Source: Psychrobacillus sp. OK032
Lineage (GTDB): Bacteria; Bacillota; Bacilli; Bacillales_A; Planococcaceae
Assembly (NCBI RefSeq): GCF_900111345.1
Contig: NZ_FOGY01000001.1
Location: 434,001-498,000, forward strand
Direction: 5' to 3'
DNA: 64,000 nt
Under the pieces are notes generated by a model. That model saw only the letters and a list, made by a program, of their open reading frames with translations, was not told the DNA's origin and did not search any database. How positions within the stretch are numbered: position 1 is the stretch's first letter; every line of letters starts with the position of its first letter. Made by a program: the position numbers and the translations under genes. Shown here piece by piece: positions 36,255 through 45,770 of the stretch.

Positions 36255-38765
36255 TTACTGCCCTGTTCCATGACAGTTTTTAAATTTCTTTCCGCTTCCA
36301 CATGGGCATATATCATTTCGTCCAACTGCTACTTCCTTGCGAGTTGGTTTTTTCTTAACGGGTCCACCTTCTTCTTTTGGATTTACCGCTTGCCCTTTTG
36401 CTACTTCTTCGCGTTCTAGATTGTTTCTAATTTCTGCTTTCATTGCATATTTCGCAACATCTTCTTGGATGGAATCCACCATTGCTTCAAACATGGCAAA
36501 TCCTTCACTCTGATATTCACGAAGTGGATCTGTTTGCCCGTATGCACGTAAATGAATACCTTGACGTAGCTGATCCATTGCATCGATATGGTCAATCCAT
36601 TTAGAGTCAATCGAACGAAGTAAAACGACTTTCTCAAATTCACGCATGCGCTCTGGAGTCATTTCTTCCTCTTTTGCATCATAGAAGCGAATTACTTCTT
36701 CTTTTAATTTATCAATCATTTCGTCTGGGGACAGATTCTCCAGATCACTCTGTGTAATGACACCTTCTGGCAATAAATTCGCTTGTACGTAGTCTATTAT
36801 TCCTTTTAAACTCCAGTCAGCGTTATTGTCCGAAGCAGTATTAGAGCCTACTAAACGCTCAATTGCACCGAAAATCATCGATTCCACAAGTGCACGCATA
36901 TTTTCGGTTTCTAATACTTCATTTCGTTCTTTATAAATAATTTCACGTTGCTGACGCAAAACATCATCATATTGTAATAAGCGTTTACGCGAGTCGAAGT
37001 TATTACCTTCTACACGTTTTTGTGCGGATTCTACTGCACGAGAAACCATTTTCGATTGGATTGGTTGCGAATCATCCATGCCTAGTTTAGACATCATATT
37101 ACGCATATTGTCCGAACCGAAACGACGCATTAACTCATCTTCCATTGATAGGTAGAATTGTGTCACCCCAGGATCTCCTTGACGACCAGCACGTCCACGT
37201 AGCTGATTATCAATTCGGCGTGATTCATGGCGCTCCGTACCAATTACTGCTAAACCGCCAGCTTCTAAAACACCGTCGCCTAGTTTAATATCGGTACCAC
37301 GACCAGCCATGTTAGTCGCGATCGTAACCGATCCTAAATGACCTGCAGTCGCAATAATTTCCGCTTCGTGTTCATGGTTTTTGGCATTTAATACACTATG
37401 CTTAATCCCATGTTTTGTTAACAATTTGGAAATAATTTCTGATGTTTCAATGGCTACCGTACCAATTAAAACAGGTTGACCATTTTTATTTCGTTCAGCT
37501 ATATCTGCAGCAACTGCTTCAAACTTACCGTTCATCGAAGCATAGATTAAATCTGCACGGTCATCCCTAGCTATCGTACGGTTTGTTGGAATCGCAATAA
37601 CATTCATATTATAAATATTACGGAATTCCTCTTCCTCTGTTTTTGCCGTACCAGTCATACCTGATAATTTATCATACATACGGAAAAAGTTTTGGAACGT
37701 GATTGTTGCCATTGTCATCGATTCATTTTGAATTTCCAATCCTTCTTTTGCCTCAATCGCTTGATGTAGCCCGTCGCTATAACGACGTCCTTTCATTAAA
37801 CGACCTGTAAATGAGTCAACGATCACAACTTCTCCGTCTTGCACAACATAGTCCACATCTAAATGCATCGAAGCATGTGCTTTCAATGATTGATTGATCG
37901 CATGATTTAGACGAACATGCGTCAAATCAAATAAGTTGTCAATATTAAACGCTTTTTCTACTTTTTCTACCCCAACATCTGTTAGCGTAACGCCTTTTGT
38001 AGATTCTTCATACGTATAATCCGTTTCGATAATGAGTGTACGGACAAACGCATTTGCTTGCTTGTACAATAATGCTGCTTTATTTGCTTGACCTGAAATA
38101 ATTAATGGCGTTCTTGCTTCATCGATTAAAATGGAGTCAACTTCATCAATTACTGCATAGTGAAGCGGACGTTGTACCTTATCTTCTTTGTATAACACCA
38201 TATTATCACGCAAATAATCGAAACCAAGTTCATTATTCGTGGAATACGTAATATCCGCTGCATATGCTTCACGTTTTTCTTCTTTTGATAATGAATTTAA
38301 ATTCAAGCCTACAGACAAACCTAAGAAATTATACAATTGTCCCATTTCTGCAGCATCACGGCTAGATAAATATTCATTGACCGTCACAACATGCGACCCT
38401 AGCCCTGGAATTGCATTTAAATACACAGACATCGTAGAAGTAAGGGTTTTCCCTTCCCCTGTTTTCATTTCTGCAATGTTTCCTTCATGAAGCGCAGCTG
38501 CACCCATGATTTGTACGCGGAAAGGGTACATGCCAAGTACACGCTTAGCCGCTTCACGTACTACTGCAAATGCTTCTGGTAGCAATTTGTCTAGTTTTTC
38601 TCCTTTTGCATAACGAGCACGGAATTCTTCGGTTTTTGCAGTTAGTTGTTCATCCGATTTTGCTTCCATTTCGCTAGCTAGTGCTTCAACTTGATCCGCA
38701 ATTTTTTCTAATCGTTTTATTTCACGTTTATTTAAATCGAATACTTTATTTAATACACCAAGCAT
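36255..38765 (-). CDS. secA: Preprotein translocase ATPase SecA
   Basis: The 836-aa SecA motor drives proteins through SecYEG. Walker A is the MKTGEGKT region near residue 100, and the DEAD-type motif is [21 protein letters not shown] near residue 208. A second NBD has [13 protein letters not shown] and [10 protein letters not shown]. The C-terminal zinc finger is [14 protein letters not shown]. Length fits Bacillus SecA. It is upstream of prfB in the conserved secA-prfB pair. The start ATG follows GGAAGTGA. Confidence 0.98.
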   Translation of the reverse strand: MLGVLNKVFDLNKREIKRLEKIADQVEALASEMEAKSDEQLTAKTEEFRARYAKGEKLDKLLPEAFAVVREAAKRVLGMYPFRVQIMGAAALHEGNIAEMKTGEGKTLTSTMSVYLNAIPGLGSHVVTVNEYLSSRDAAEMGQLYNFLGLSVGLNLNSLSKEEKREAYAADITYSTNNELGFDYLRDNMVLYKEDKVQRPLHYAVIDEVDSILIDEARTPLIISGQANKAALLYKQANAFVRTLIIETDYTYEESTKGVTLTDVGVEKVEKAFNIDNLFDLTHVRLNHAINQSLKAHASMHLDVDYVVQDGEVVIVDSFTGRLMKGRRYSDGLHQAIEAKEGLEIQNESMTMATITFQNFFRMYDKLSGMTGTAKTEEEEFRNIYNMNVIAIPTNRTIARDDRADLIYASMNGKFEAVAADIAERNKNGQPVLIGTVAIETSEIISKLLTKHGIKHSVLNAKNHEHEAEIIATAGHLGSVTIATNMAGRGTDIKLGDGVLEAGGLAVIGTERHESRRIDNQLRGRAGRQGDPGVTQFYLSMEDELMRRFGSDNMRNMMSKLGMDDSQPIQSKMVSRAVESAQKRVEGNNFDSRKRLLQYDDVLRQQREIIYKERNEVLETENMRALVESMIFGAIERLVGSNTASDNNADWSLKGIIDYVQANLLPEGVITQSDLENLSPDEMIDKLKEEVIRFYDAKEEEMTPERMREFEKVVLLRSIDSKWIDHIDAMDQLRQGIHLRAYGQTDPLREYQSEGFAMFEAMVDSIQEDVAKYAMKAEIRNNLEREEVAKGQAVNPKEEGGPVKKKPTRKEVAVGRNDICPCGSGKKFKNCHGTGQ

Positions 38766-39029
38766 CTATATTCACTTCCCATTTAGTCTTACTCCCCATT
38801 TTACCATTCGATAGAAAGTCACGCAAATAAGCAAATTTACAATTGGGTAATGACAAGTTCAAATTGTTGTCCTCTTTGTTGTTTTTTGAAGTTTTCCACT
38901 TGCTTTCTGATGGAGGAGAATTGAGCGAAAGCTACTCTATACAACACTGGAAATACTATCTTTAAGTTCCAATTCACGTTAAATAAAAAAACTTTCATTA
39001 TTAATGAACTTCTTATAATGGAATAATTA

Positions 39030-39634
39030 GGTGTCCACTGTGATTTCCGCTTCAGGCGGACGCTTTCCGCGGGGTGAGCGTTGAGCCATCACCGCCGCTA
39101 ACGCGTACGTTGTGATGTCTCATCTTCTCACTCATCCCGCAGGAGTCGCCGCCTTCCGCTGCAATCAATAGAACTCGCTAACTAATTAGTATCTATACTG
39201 AACAGATCTAGATTTATCAAGACCAGCGTGCCAAATCACAGTAGTATATACTTTTACAATGTGGAGATTCAGTAAATGGCTTAAAGCAACGGACTTGTCA
39301 TTGATAGCAACCAATACTATTCCGAAAGCAATCATTTCACATATTAAATACTTCACTTGTCACAAGAAGACATTTTCTAATTAGCAATAATATATATTGG
39401 GCAGAGAATGATTTTAACTAAGTCATCGCTATGAGGGGTTGATAATTCTATTGCTCTTTTAGTGCTCTATCGAATTTAACAATTGATTAGTCAGCAAGAT
39501 CCTTTGATTGAAGCGAAAGGGCGGCGACTCCAGCGGGAATAGCATGAGCTGAAGACCCCGCAGGAGCGAAGCGACGAGGAGGCTGAAGCCATGCCCGCGG
39601 AAAGCGTCCGCCCTGCAGCGGAAATCCTAGCGGC
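39030..39634. repeat. Armed intergenic element D (about 605 bp)
   Basis: The left arm (39030-39168) is type 2 and the right arm (39503-39634, minus sense) is type 1. The core holds AGTAAATGGC followed by AGCAAC/AGCAAC/AGCAAT words at 39286, 39307 and 39328, exactly 21 bp apart. It lies between secA and hpf. No gene is seen from 38766 to 39731. Confidence 0.9.
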
Positions 39635-39681
39635 AGCTTTTTAATGGGCAACTTATATAATTTTATTATTTCTTTATCCGT

Positions 39682-39716
39682 AAAAAAACTCCCCTCAAAA
39701 TTAGAGGAGAGCTTTT
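39682..39716 (-). terminator. Intrinsic terminator of hpf
   Basis: CTCTCCTC pairs with GAGGGGAG followed by T7 on the minus strand. Confidence 0.85.
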
Positions 39717-39731
39717 GTGGTCAATTAATAT

Positions 39732-40289
39732 TTAATTTGTCTCAATTAAGCCGTACTTACCGTCTTTACGTTTGTAAACGATATTAGTGCCGTCTGATTC
39801 TGCATCAGTGAATATGAAGAAATTGTGACCAAGCATATTCATTTGTAATACTGCTTCTTCTTGATCCATTGGTTTTAAATCGAATTGTTTTGTACGTACA
39901 ATATTATATGCTTCTTCATCCGACTGTTCTGCTGGCGTGTCTGATGCCTCTACTGTGGCAAAAAATGAAGCGACGCCTTCTCGTTCACGGAATTTGCGAT
40001 TTACTTTTGTTTTATATTTACGTATTTGACGTTCTAGCTTGTCTACGATGAGATCTACAGCAGCATACAAATCTGAATGGCGCTCTTCCGCTCGTAGTGT
40101 TAAATTTTTCATAGGAATCGTTACTTCTACTTTCGTTTGCTTGTCATTGTACACCTTCAAGTTGACATTGGCTGTTGCTTCGATTTCTTCGTTGAAGTAA
40201 CGATCTACTTTCTCAATTTTACCTTCAACATGTTCTCGAATTGCAGGAGTTACCTCAATATTTTCCCCACGAATGTTAAAGTTTAGCAT
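39732..40289 (-). CDS. hpf: Ribosome hibernation promoting factor, long form
   Basis: The 185-aa long HPF joins two 70S ribosomes into an inactive 100S dimer in stationary phase. The N-terminal S30AE domain (1-100) begins MLNFNIRGENIEVTPAIREHVEGK. The C-terminal dimerisation domain (about 128-185) includes VRTKQFDLKPMDQEEAVLQMNMLGHNFFIFTDAE. ATG 40289 is set by AGGAGGAG upstream. A sigma-H-like promoter lies at 40326-40351. The B. subtilis homolog YvyD is induced by sigma-B and sigma-H, and it also lies next to secA. Confidence 0.96.
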   Translation of the reverse strand: MLNFNIRGENIEVTPAIREHVEGKIEKVDRYFNEEIEATANVNLKVYNDKQTKVEVTIPMKNLTLRAEERHSDLYAAVDLIVDKLERQIRKYKTKVNRKFREREGVASFFATVEASDTPAEQSDEEAYNIVRTKQFDLKPMDQEEAVLQMNMLGHNFFIFTDAESDGTNIVYKRKDGKYGLIETN

Positions 40290-40325
40290 GAAAACTCCTC
40301 CTTTAAATTTAACTCTATATATATG

Positions 40326-40351
40326 ATTCAACATCCTAACCAAAATATCCT
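40326..40351 (-). promoter_or_regulatory. Candidate sigma-H promoter of hpf
   Basis: On the minus strand an AGGATAT -35 and a TGAAT -10 are separated by 14 bases, the same geometry as known sigma-H promoters such as spoVG. It lies about 37 bases upstream of the hpf start codon. Confidence 0.5.
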
Positions 40352-40400
40352 TCTTACTTTTAAGATTTTATTTATTTTTTGTCGAATCATGTAATAATCT

Positions 40401-40781
40401 TTACTTTCTCATGTTCATCGATTTTCTCCCCAGATTTTTTAATTCCCTAATAATTAATTGCTCTGTATAAGTGTCCCCGGGTAAGTTAATACCATACTCA
40501 GATCCATTTATTTTCCGGCGAGACCAGACAAACTCGCCTACCAAATCAATCGGTGATTCGTCTAACGTAAAATTGAGTTCTACATGGATTTGTTTGTCGA
40601 TCGCAATGGAATACTCAGTAAAAATTTTTAAACCATGTGGACTTATGTCGATAATTTCGCAAATACCCTTTTTGGAAATTTCTTTTTCAGTAAGTCCATT
40701 TGCATCTTTTATTAATCGAAAAGTTGCTTTGCATGGCTCTGTAAAGGTATAGCGGAAGGATTCATTCCTTTTATATTGCAT
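40401..40781 (-). CDS. PilZ-domain protein
   Basis: The 126-aa cytoplasmic protein resembles a single PilZ domain (c-di-GMP binding). An N-terminal basic patch (YKRNESFRY) and the downstream DISPHGLKI (D/NxSxxG) match the ligand motif. The Arg spacing in the first motif is not perfectly canonical, so binding of c-di-GMP is likely but not certain. It is monocistronic, between hpf and an NlpC/P60 gene. The target process is unknown; a chemoreceptor lies nearby. Confidence 0.78.
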   Translation of the reverse strand: MQYKRNESFRYTFTEPCKATFRLIKDANGLTEKEISKKGICEIIDISPHGLKIFTEYSIAIDKQIHVELNFTLDESPIDLVGEFVWSRRKINGSEYGINLPGDTYTEQLIIRELKNLGRKSMNMRK

Positions 40782-40954
40782 TTTTTTCTCCCCCTTACTA
40801 TGAGTCGTTTTTTCTCCATTATGACGAACAGCATCACTTTTTTCAATTATTTTTGTATGACTCAGTTAAACAATACTGTATTATTTCCATTTCAGGCGCA
40901 CATTTTCAACTGATTTCAAAAATCGAGAGTAGAAAATAACACTGTATTCAGAAT

Positions 40955-40993
40955 AAAAAACGCTCTATCGTAAATTATACGATAGAGCGCTTG
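40955..40993 (-). terminator. Intrinsic terminator of the NlpC/P60 gene
   Basis: AAGCGCTCTATCG pairs with CGATAGAGCG around an AT-rich loop, followed by T6 on the minus strand. Confidence 0.85.
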
Positions 40994-41002
40994 AGTATAT
41001 GT

Positions 41003-41497
41003 TTATTTGTTTATGGCTACTGTTACATCCGTCACTCGTTTAGCTCCAACATAGCGTTTTCCCCAATAATGTGAATCGTTCAATTTATCAATTTTCACGC
41101 CTTTTGAAGTCGATGAATGGATAAACTTATCGTCGCCTATGTATATACCAACATGTGATACACCTTTACCCGATGTATTAAAGAAAACCAAATCTCCAGA
41201 TATTAAATCAGCCTTGTCCACTTTTGAACCTGATGCATGCATACCTGATGAACTGCGAGGTAGACTGATTCCTAGCCCTTCGTATACATATCCTACAAAT
41301 CCTGAACAATCAAATCCTTCTTTTGTATTTCCACCGCTGCGATATTTAATCCCTATTAAGTTTTTAGCTGTTGCTACTAATTCTTTTGAGTCTACTGAAC
41401 TTGATGCTTCAGTATGTCCTGCGAATGGTGCTGTAACTAAAAGTATAGATAAGACGAATATTGCAATGACTTTTTGCGACATAGATTTGATATTCAT
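41003..41497 (-). CDS. Secreted NlpC/P60 cell-wall peptidase
   Basis: The 164-aa protein has a signal peptide (about residues 1-31, ending AGHTEASS) followed by a lone NlpC/P60 (C40) domain. The catalytic Cys is in EGFDCSGFVGYVY, the His in VSHVGIYIGDD, and a third polar residue lies near FIHSSTSKGV. Such enzymes cleave gamma-D-Glu-diamino acid bonds in peptidoglycan peptides. No LysM or SH3 targeting domain is present, which is unusual for Bacillus autolysins but common in small secreted P60 proteins. Confidence 0.92.
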   Translation of the reverse strand: MNIKSMSQKVIAIFVLSILLVTAPFAGHTEASSSVDSKELVATAKNLIGIKYRSGGNTKEGFDCSGFVGYVYEGLGISLPRSSSGMHASGSKVDKADLISGDLVFFNTSGKGVSHVGIYIGDDKFIHSSTSKGVKIDKLNDSHYWGKRYVGAKRVTDVTVAINK

Positions 41498-41621
41498 AGT
41501 GTTCCTCCGGGCGACTAAAGTTTTCAGATAATTTATCTAAATTCATCTTAACATGCTTTAGAACCTTATAATTTTACATTTGTGTAACAATTACATTACA
41601 AAATAGCAGATTATGTTTGAA

Positions 41622-41664
41622 AGAAAAAAGCCCAAAAAGTCAGGGAAATTGACTTTTTAGGCTT
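41622..41664 (-). terminator. Intrinsic terminator of the chemoreceptor gene
   Basis: AGCCTAAAAAGTCA pairs with TGACTTTTTGGGCT, with T-rich sequence following on the minus strand. Confidence 0.8.
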
Positions 41665-43354
41665 CTGATATAACGAAACGTGCGGTAGATTCTTCTAGAA
41701 TTGTTGCTTGTTCGCTAATATCACTGATTAATGCTGATAATGATTCAATCGTTTGTACATTTGCTACTAGTAACTGCACCGTTTGTTCCATTTCAGTTGT
41801 ATTTGCTTCGATAGATTCTGTTAACTCAAAAATTAGTTTTTCAGACATATCCTTTTCTTGCTCAATTGTCATAATAGAATCTGCCATATGATCATTCTGA
41901 TTTTTGGACTCTCGAATGAACGAAACAATTGTATCAAATTTTTCATGTAATAATTGGAAGGATGTCGCATTATTTTTGGATGTAGAAAGCCCTTCTGCAA
42001 AAACAATTTCCATTTCATGTCCTTGATGTGAAATAGATGTAGAGATATTGTTAATCGTATTCGCAGTAACCGACACTTCATCCGCCAGCTTTTTAACTTC
42101 CTCTGCAACGACTGCAAATCCTTTTCCGTGCACGCCAGATCTTGCGGCTTCGATACCTGCATTTAACGCAAGTAGATTTGTTTGCTTGGAAATTGATTGA
42201 ACGATAGATGTCATTCTTGCTATTTCTTCTGTACGTTCTTGTAGTAATTTTCTCTCTTTATCTGCTGCCTTAAATAGCGACCTTAGATGTGCCGCTTCAG
42301 CTGCTGCTTTTTTCATGGCATCTGCACTTGCATCTGCGACTTCCACCGCAAATGAAGCGTGATTATTTAAAGCTACTGCTTTTTCTGAAACACTCTCAAA
42401 TGTTCGTGAAAACTCCTCAAGAAATGCTCGAATTCCAATCGACGCTTGCTTTTGCTCCATCATACTTACACTTGCTTCATTTATAGCCATTTGTACAGTA
42501 TTGGAGCTTGCCACTGTTTCGGCAGAGTATGCTTTTAATGTTGTACTATCTATACTTAACTTTTCTGCTGTCAATTTAATCATTTGAACCATTTCAGTTA
42601 GATTATTTTTCATTTCATTCATCGCAATGGATACTTCGCCAATCTCGTCTTTTGTCGTAATATGTATTGGTTTTACAAGTAGATTTCCTTTTGAAATTTC
42701 TTTTGCCGATGATGCAACATTCGTTAATTGCTTTCTTATTTGGCTATTCGTCAGTAACAATAACATAATCGAGAATAAACCAGCTATTAAGAAAGAAGCA
42801 ACGACTATGACAATCGTATTTTGCTGGCTGGCATTCATTTCATCTATTATTAATTGTCGATTATTCGACTCTTGCTCTCTTGTAGCATCGAGCATTTCTA
42901 TTAATACATTGTACTTTTCATTGATCGATTGAAGCTGGCGGCGTTTTGCGACATTTTCTTTATTGACAACCGAACTTTTTAAATTGTTTTCATAAGTTGT
43001 TTGGATGCCGTTTAATGTCTGTGTGAAAGTATCCCAATCTATATGCGCCATCCGCGAACTCACAGTCGGTAATAGCTGTGCCAAATTTGTTTTCTTCGTT
43101 TCATAATCCTTGTCGAATTCCTCTAATGGATCGCCCGCAAAAAGGGAAATTGCTATGTATAAACTAGCTACCTCTGCCCGCATAATATCTGCGTTCTCGA
43201 CATTTTCTGATGATATCTCTAATTTATCGGACAGTTTTTGGTTGTGAATTACTTGAATAATTAATAAGACCGTCATAATGCCGAATAAGAAGAAAGAACT
43301 AAAAATTGCAATTAAATACTTCGTTCGCAACGGAATGCTAGACCATTTTTTCAT
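41657..43354 (-). CDS. Methyl-accepting chemotaxis protein
   Basis: The 565-aa transducer has a first helix (about 12-34), an extracytoplasmic four-helix-type sensor region (about 35-180), a second helix (about 181-203), a HAMP segment, and a long cytoplasmic coiled-coil. The conserved tip is [34 protein letters not shown]. It signals to CheA/CheW; no che genes are in the window. The ligand is unknown. It is monocistronic, with its own terminator. Confidence 0.93.
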   Translation of the reverse strand: MKKWSSIPLRTKYLIAIFSSFFLFGIMTVLLIIQVIHNQKLSDKLEISSENVENADIMRAEVASLYIAISLFAGDPLEEFDKDYETKKTNLAQLLPTVSSRMAHIDWDTFTQTLNGIQTTYENNLKSSVVNKENVAKRRQLQSINEKYNVLIEMLDATREQESNNRQLIIDEMNASQQNTIVIVVASFLIAGLFSIMLLLLTNSQIRKQLTNVASSAKEISKGNLLVKPIHITTKDEIGEVSIAMNEMKNNLTEMVQMIKLTAEKLSIDSTTLKAYSAETVASSNTVQMAINEASVSMMEQKQASIGIRAFLEEFSRTFESVSEKAVALNNHASFAVEVADASADAMKKAAAEAAHLRSLFKAADKERKLLQERTEEIARMTSIVQSISKQTNLLALNAGIEAARSGVHGKGFAVVAEEVKKLADEVSVTANTINNISTSISHQGHEMEIVFAEGLSTSKNNATSFQLLHEKFDTIVSFIRESKNQNDHMADSIMTIEQEKDMSEKLIFELTESIEANTTEMEQTVQLLVANVQTIESLSALISDISEQATILEESTARFVISEA

Positions 43355-43499
43355 AGGTAATGAGACCTCCCATTAGGAAATATAGCATATTTCTGCGTAG
43401 AAAAGACGACGTTTTTATAAACTTAACATGAATTTTACAATGACTATTTCGAACATTCAATGTACGATAGAATAATAGATAATAGAAAGGGTGTTGAAC

Positions 43500-44291
43500 A
43501 TGGATTTAGGTTTACAACATAAGCGCGTTATTGTAACAGCATCAAGTAAAGGACTCGGTAAAGCAACTGCCCTCCAATTTGCAAAAGAAGGCGCTAAAGT
43601 GCTTATCTCTAGTAGAAATGAAGAAGAGATCAAGCATACTGCCGAGGAAATTAAAGCAGTAAGCAACAATGAGCATGTCTATTATTCGGTATGTGATGTG
43701 ACAAAAGAAAACGACATAGACCGACTTTTCGAAACAGCAATCGCTAAATTAGGCGGAGTCGATATTCTTGTCAATAATGCAGGCGGCCCTACTCCTGGCG
43801 GGTTTGGTCAAGTAACTGATGAAGATTGGCAAAACGCATTTGAGAAAAATCTATTAAGCTATATCCGTTCGATTCGTTTAGCACTCCCATACATGAAAGA
43901 ACAAAGTTTCGGGCGAATCGTCAACATTTCTTCTTCTTCAACAAAAGAAGTATTAGACGGTCTTATTTTGTCGAATACATTCCGTTTAGGGATGGTCGGT
44001 CTTTCTAAAAGCATTGCACGGGAGTATGGAGATAGCAATATATTGATAAATACAGTCGGACCAGGTCGAATTCAAACAGATCGCGTGACAGAACTCGACC
44101 AAATTGCTGCCCAAAAGCAAAATTTGTCGATTGACGAAATTAGAGAAGGATATAAAAAAGTGATTCCAGTTGGAAGATACGGGGAACCGGAGGAATTTGC
44201 AAAAATTGTCGTATTCTTATGTTCGGAAGCAAATTCGTATATGACTGGCCAAAATTTGGTTGTAGATGGTGGAACATTGAAAGCACTATAG
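43500..44291 (+). CDS. SDR-fold protein (FabG-like) with altered catalytic motif
   Basis: The 263-aa Rossmann protein of the short-chain dehydrogenase family shows the cofactor loop TASSKGLGKATA, NNAGG near residue 90, and a VNISSSS strand. The catalytic YxxxK is replaced: the segment reads SNTFRLGMVGLSKS, so Tyr and Lys are missing. This matches a known BKR-like SDR subgroup that lacks the standard tetrad. Function is therefore unknown, despite frequent naming as 3-oxoacyl-ACP reductase. The start at ATG 43500 follows AGAAAGG. It is monocistronic and followed by a terminator. Confidence 0.88.
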   Translation: MDLGLQHKRVIVTASSKGLGKATALQFAKEGAKVLISSRNEEEIKHTAEEIKAVSNNEHVYYSVCDVTKENDIDRLFETAIAKLGGVDILVNNAGGPTPGGFGQVTDEDWQNAFEKNLLSYIRSIRLALPYMKEQSFGRIVNISSSSTKEVLDGLILSNTFRLGMVGLSKSIAREYGDSNILINTVGPGRIQTDRVTELDQIAAQKQNLSIDEIREGYKKVIPVGRYGEPEEFAKIVVFLCSEANSYMTGQNLVVDGGTLKAL

Positions 44292-44299
44292 AGGGAGAA

Positions 44300-44332
44300 G
44301 ACTCAAAAGCTTAGGCTTTTGAGTCTTTTTTG
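44300..44332 (+). terminator. Intrinsic terminator of the SDR gene
   Basis: GACTCAAAAGC pairs with GCTTTTGAGTC, followed by TTTTTT. Confidence 0.9.
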
Positions 44333-44345
44333 ATGGGACTAGATG

Positions 44346-44447
44346 GTTTGTCGTGTTGGGAGGTGGGTTTGTCGTGTTCACGGGGGAGTTTGTCGTGTTC
44401 GAGGTTCGTTTTGTCCCGTTCGTCTATCGTTTAGTCGTTCTAAGCCA
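44346..44447. repeat. 21-bp periodic array with word GTCGTGTT
   Basis: GTCGTGTT begins at 44350, 44371 and 44392, GTCCCGTT at 44413 and GTCGTTCT at 44434: five words exactly 21 bp apart with variable filler. The array is followed by AGCCATTTACTGGA, which also occurs in the core of element A. It lies between two terminators and contains no gene. Confidence 0.88.
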
Positions 44448-44467
44448 TTTACTGGAAATCGTTCAAT

Positions 44468-44509
44468 TAAAAAAGTTGTCTCCCGATTGGAAGACAACTC
44501 TTTTTTTGC
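44468..44509. terminator. Bidirectional terminator after the VOC gene
   Basis: AGTTGTCT pairs with AGACAACT with T-tracts on both sides, just beyond the stop at 44513. Confidence 0.85.
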
Positions 44510-44512
44510 TAT

Positions 44513-45358
44513 TTATTTGACGATTAGTTTGATTTTATTTTGCGATGGGTCTTTCGTGATGTACATACCGTTTTCTTCTGTAACAGGTGCATCAACTGAT
44601 TTCAAGTTTTCAATTGCGGTATTTAATACTTCATTGCTTGGATAAACTAATGTGTAAGCTTCTAGTCCTACAACGTTTTCTGCTGCAGCTGGTGCGCCTT
44701 CTCCAGCCCATGTGTTCATTCCGATATGGTGATGGTATTTACCTGTTGCCATAAATAACGCACCTGGATACGGAGTCACAACTTCAAATCCTAGTGCATT
44801 ATAAAATTTTTCCGCTGCTGCTATATCAGCAACATGCAGGTGGATATGTCCCATTACCGTTCCTTCTGGTAGTCCGGTCCATTTTGTGTTTGCACCTTCT
44901 GCTAAAATACTTTGTGCATCAATCTGAAGTGTGTCCATTGCAACATATTCACCGTTCCATTTCCACTCTGTATCAGGACGGTCGCTGTAAATTTCAATGC
45001 CATTACCGTCTGGATCATTTAAGTAAAGAGCTTCACTTACTAAGTGATCTCCTGCTCCAACGCGAATGTTGGTTTCGACAAAGTGTTTTAATACGGCACC
45101 AAGATCGGCGCGAGTAGGAAGCAATAATGCGAAATGGTATAGCCCTGTTGTTTTTTGTTGTTTTGGTTCAAAGTCTGGTCGTTGTTCGATGGAAAGTAGA
45201 GCTGTTTTTCCGTCTGCTGTTAGAAGTGCTTTGTTATCTTGCTTTTCAAGTACTTTGAATCCAACTACTTCTTGATAAAACGTAAGTGATTCTTCTAAAT
45301 TCATTACTTTTAATTCTACTAGTTCTACGAATGTGTAAGGTTTATTTTGATATTTCAT
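44513..45358 (-). CDS. Two-domain VOC protein, CatE-like ring-cleaving dioxygenase family
   Basis: The 281-aa protein has two vicinal-oxygen-chelate modules. The first (about 8-125) contains TGLYHFALLLP and DPDGNGIEIYSDRP. The second (about 165-280) contains GHIHLHVAD and KYHHHIGMNTWAG. The layout matches B. subtilis CatE (catechol 2,3-dioxygenase). His ligands are present, but the usual C-terminal Glu is replaced (KIKLIVK), as also seems true of CatE, so the metal site assignment is uncertain. It is monocistronic. Confidence 0.85.
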   Translation of the reverse strand: MKYQNKPYTFVELVELKVMNLEESLTFYQEVVGFKVLEKQDNKALLTADGKTALLSIEQRPDFEPKQQKTTGLYHFALLLPTRADLGAVLKHFVETNIRVGAGDHLVSEALYLNDPDGNGIEIYSDRPDTEWKWNGEYVAMDTLQIDAQSILAEGANTKWTGLPEGTVMGHIHLHVADIAAAEKFYNALGFEVVTPYPGALFMATGKYHHHIGMNTWAGEGAPAAAENVVGLEAYTLVYPSNEVLNTAIENLKSVDAPVTEENGMYITKDPSQNKIKLIVK

Positions 45359-45479
45359 TTATTATTCTCCCCTTTTAAGTTACTTTTCGTAAGTAATTAT
45401 ATTTTAGTTACTTAATAAAGTCAAGTTAGTATGCCTCTATTATGGACTGAAAATCAGGAAAAACACACTCAGTTTCTGC

Positions 45480-45715
45480 AAATCGCAAGATAGGGTGCTG
45501 AATCGCAAGGTACTACGTTCAAATCGCAAGATGGTTATGCTGAATCGCAAGATCATTTCCTTTACTATTAAACATTTTCTCTCTTTTCTGCTACTTTGCT
45601 GATTGGCGCAATATTTGGTCCCTTACTCGCAACATCCGTACTCGTTCGCGCAATGTACTATTTCATATGCGCAACATTTACTTCCGTTTGCGCAACATTG
45701 CTAGTAATCGTAATG
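45480..45715. repeat. 21-bp periodic array with words CGCAAG and CGCAAC
   Basis: AATCGCAAG units have their CGCAAG at 45484, 45504, 45525 and 45546. After a gap, CGCAA words follow at 45607, 45628, 45649, 45670 and 45691, with CGTAAT at 45709. Spacings are 20, 21, 21, (61), 21, 21, 21, 21 and 18. It fills the space between the VOC gene and the ilvA terminator; no gene is seen. Confidence 0.88.
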
Positions 45716-45730
45716 ACCGCACCCACACAA

Positions 45731-45762
45731 AAACCACTAGTCTCAATCAACTAGTGGTTCTT
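45731..45762 (-). terminator. Intrinsic terminator of the ilv-leu operon
   Basis: AACCACTAG and CTAGTGGTT form a perfect stem with a TTTTT tract on the minus strand, just beyond ilvA. Confidence 0.88.
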
Positions 45763-45770
45763 GTCGTAGT

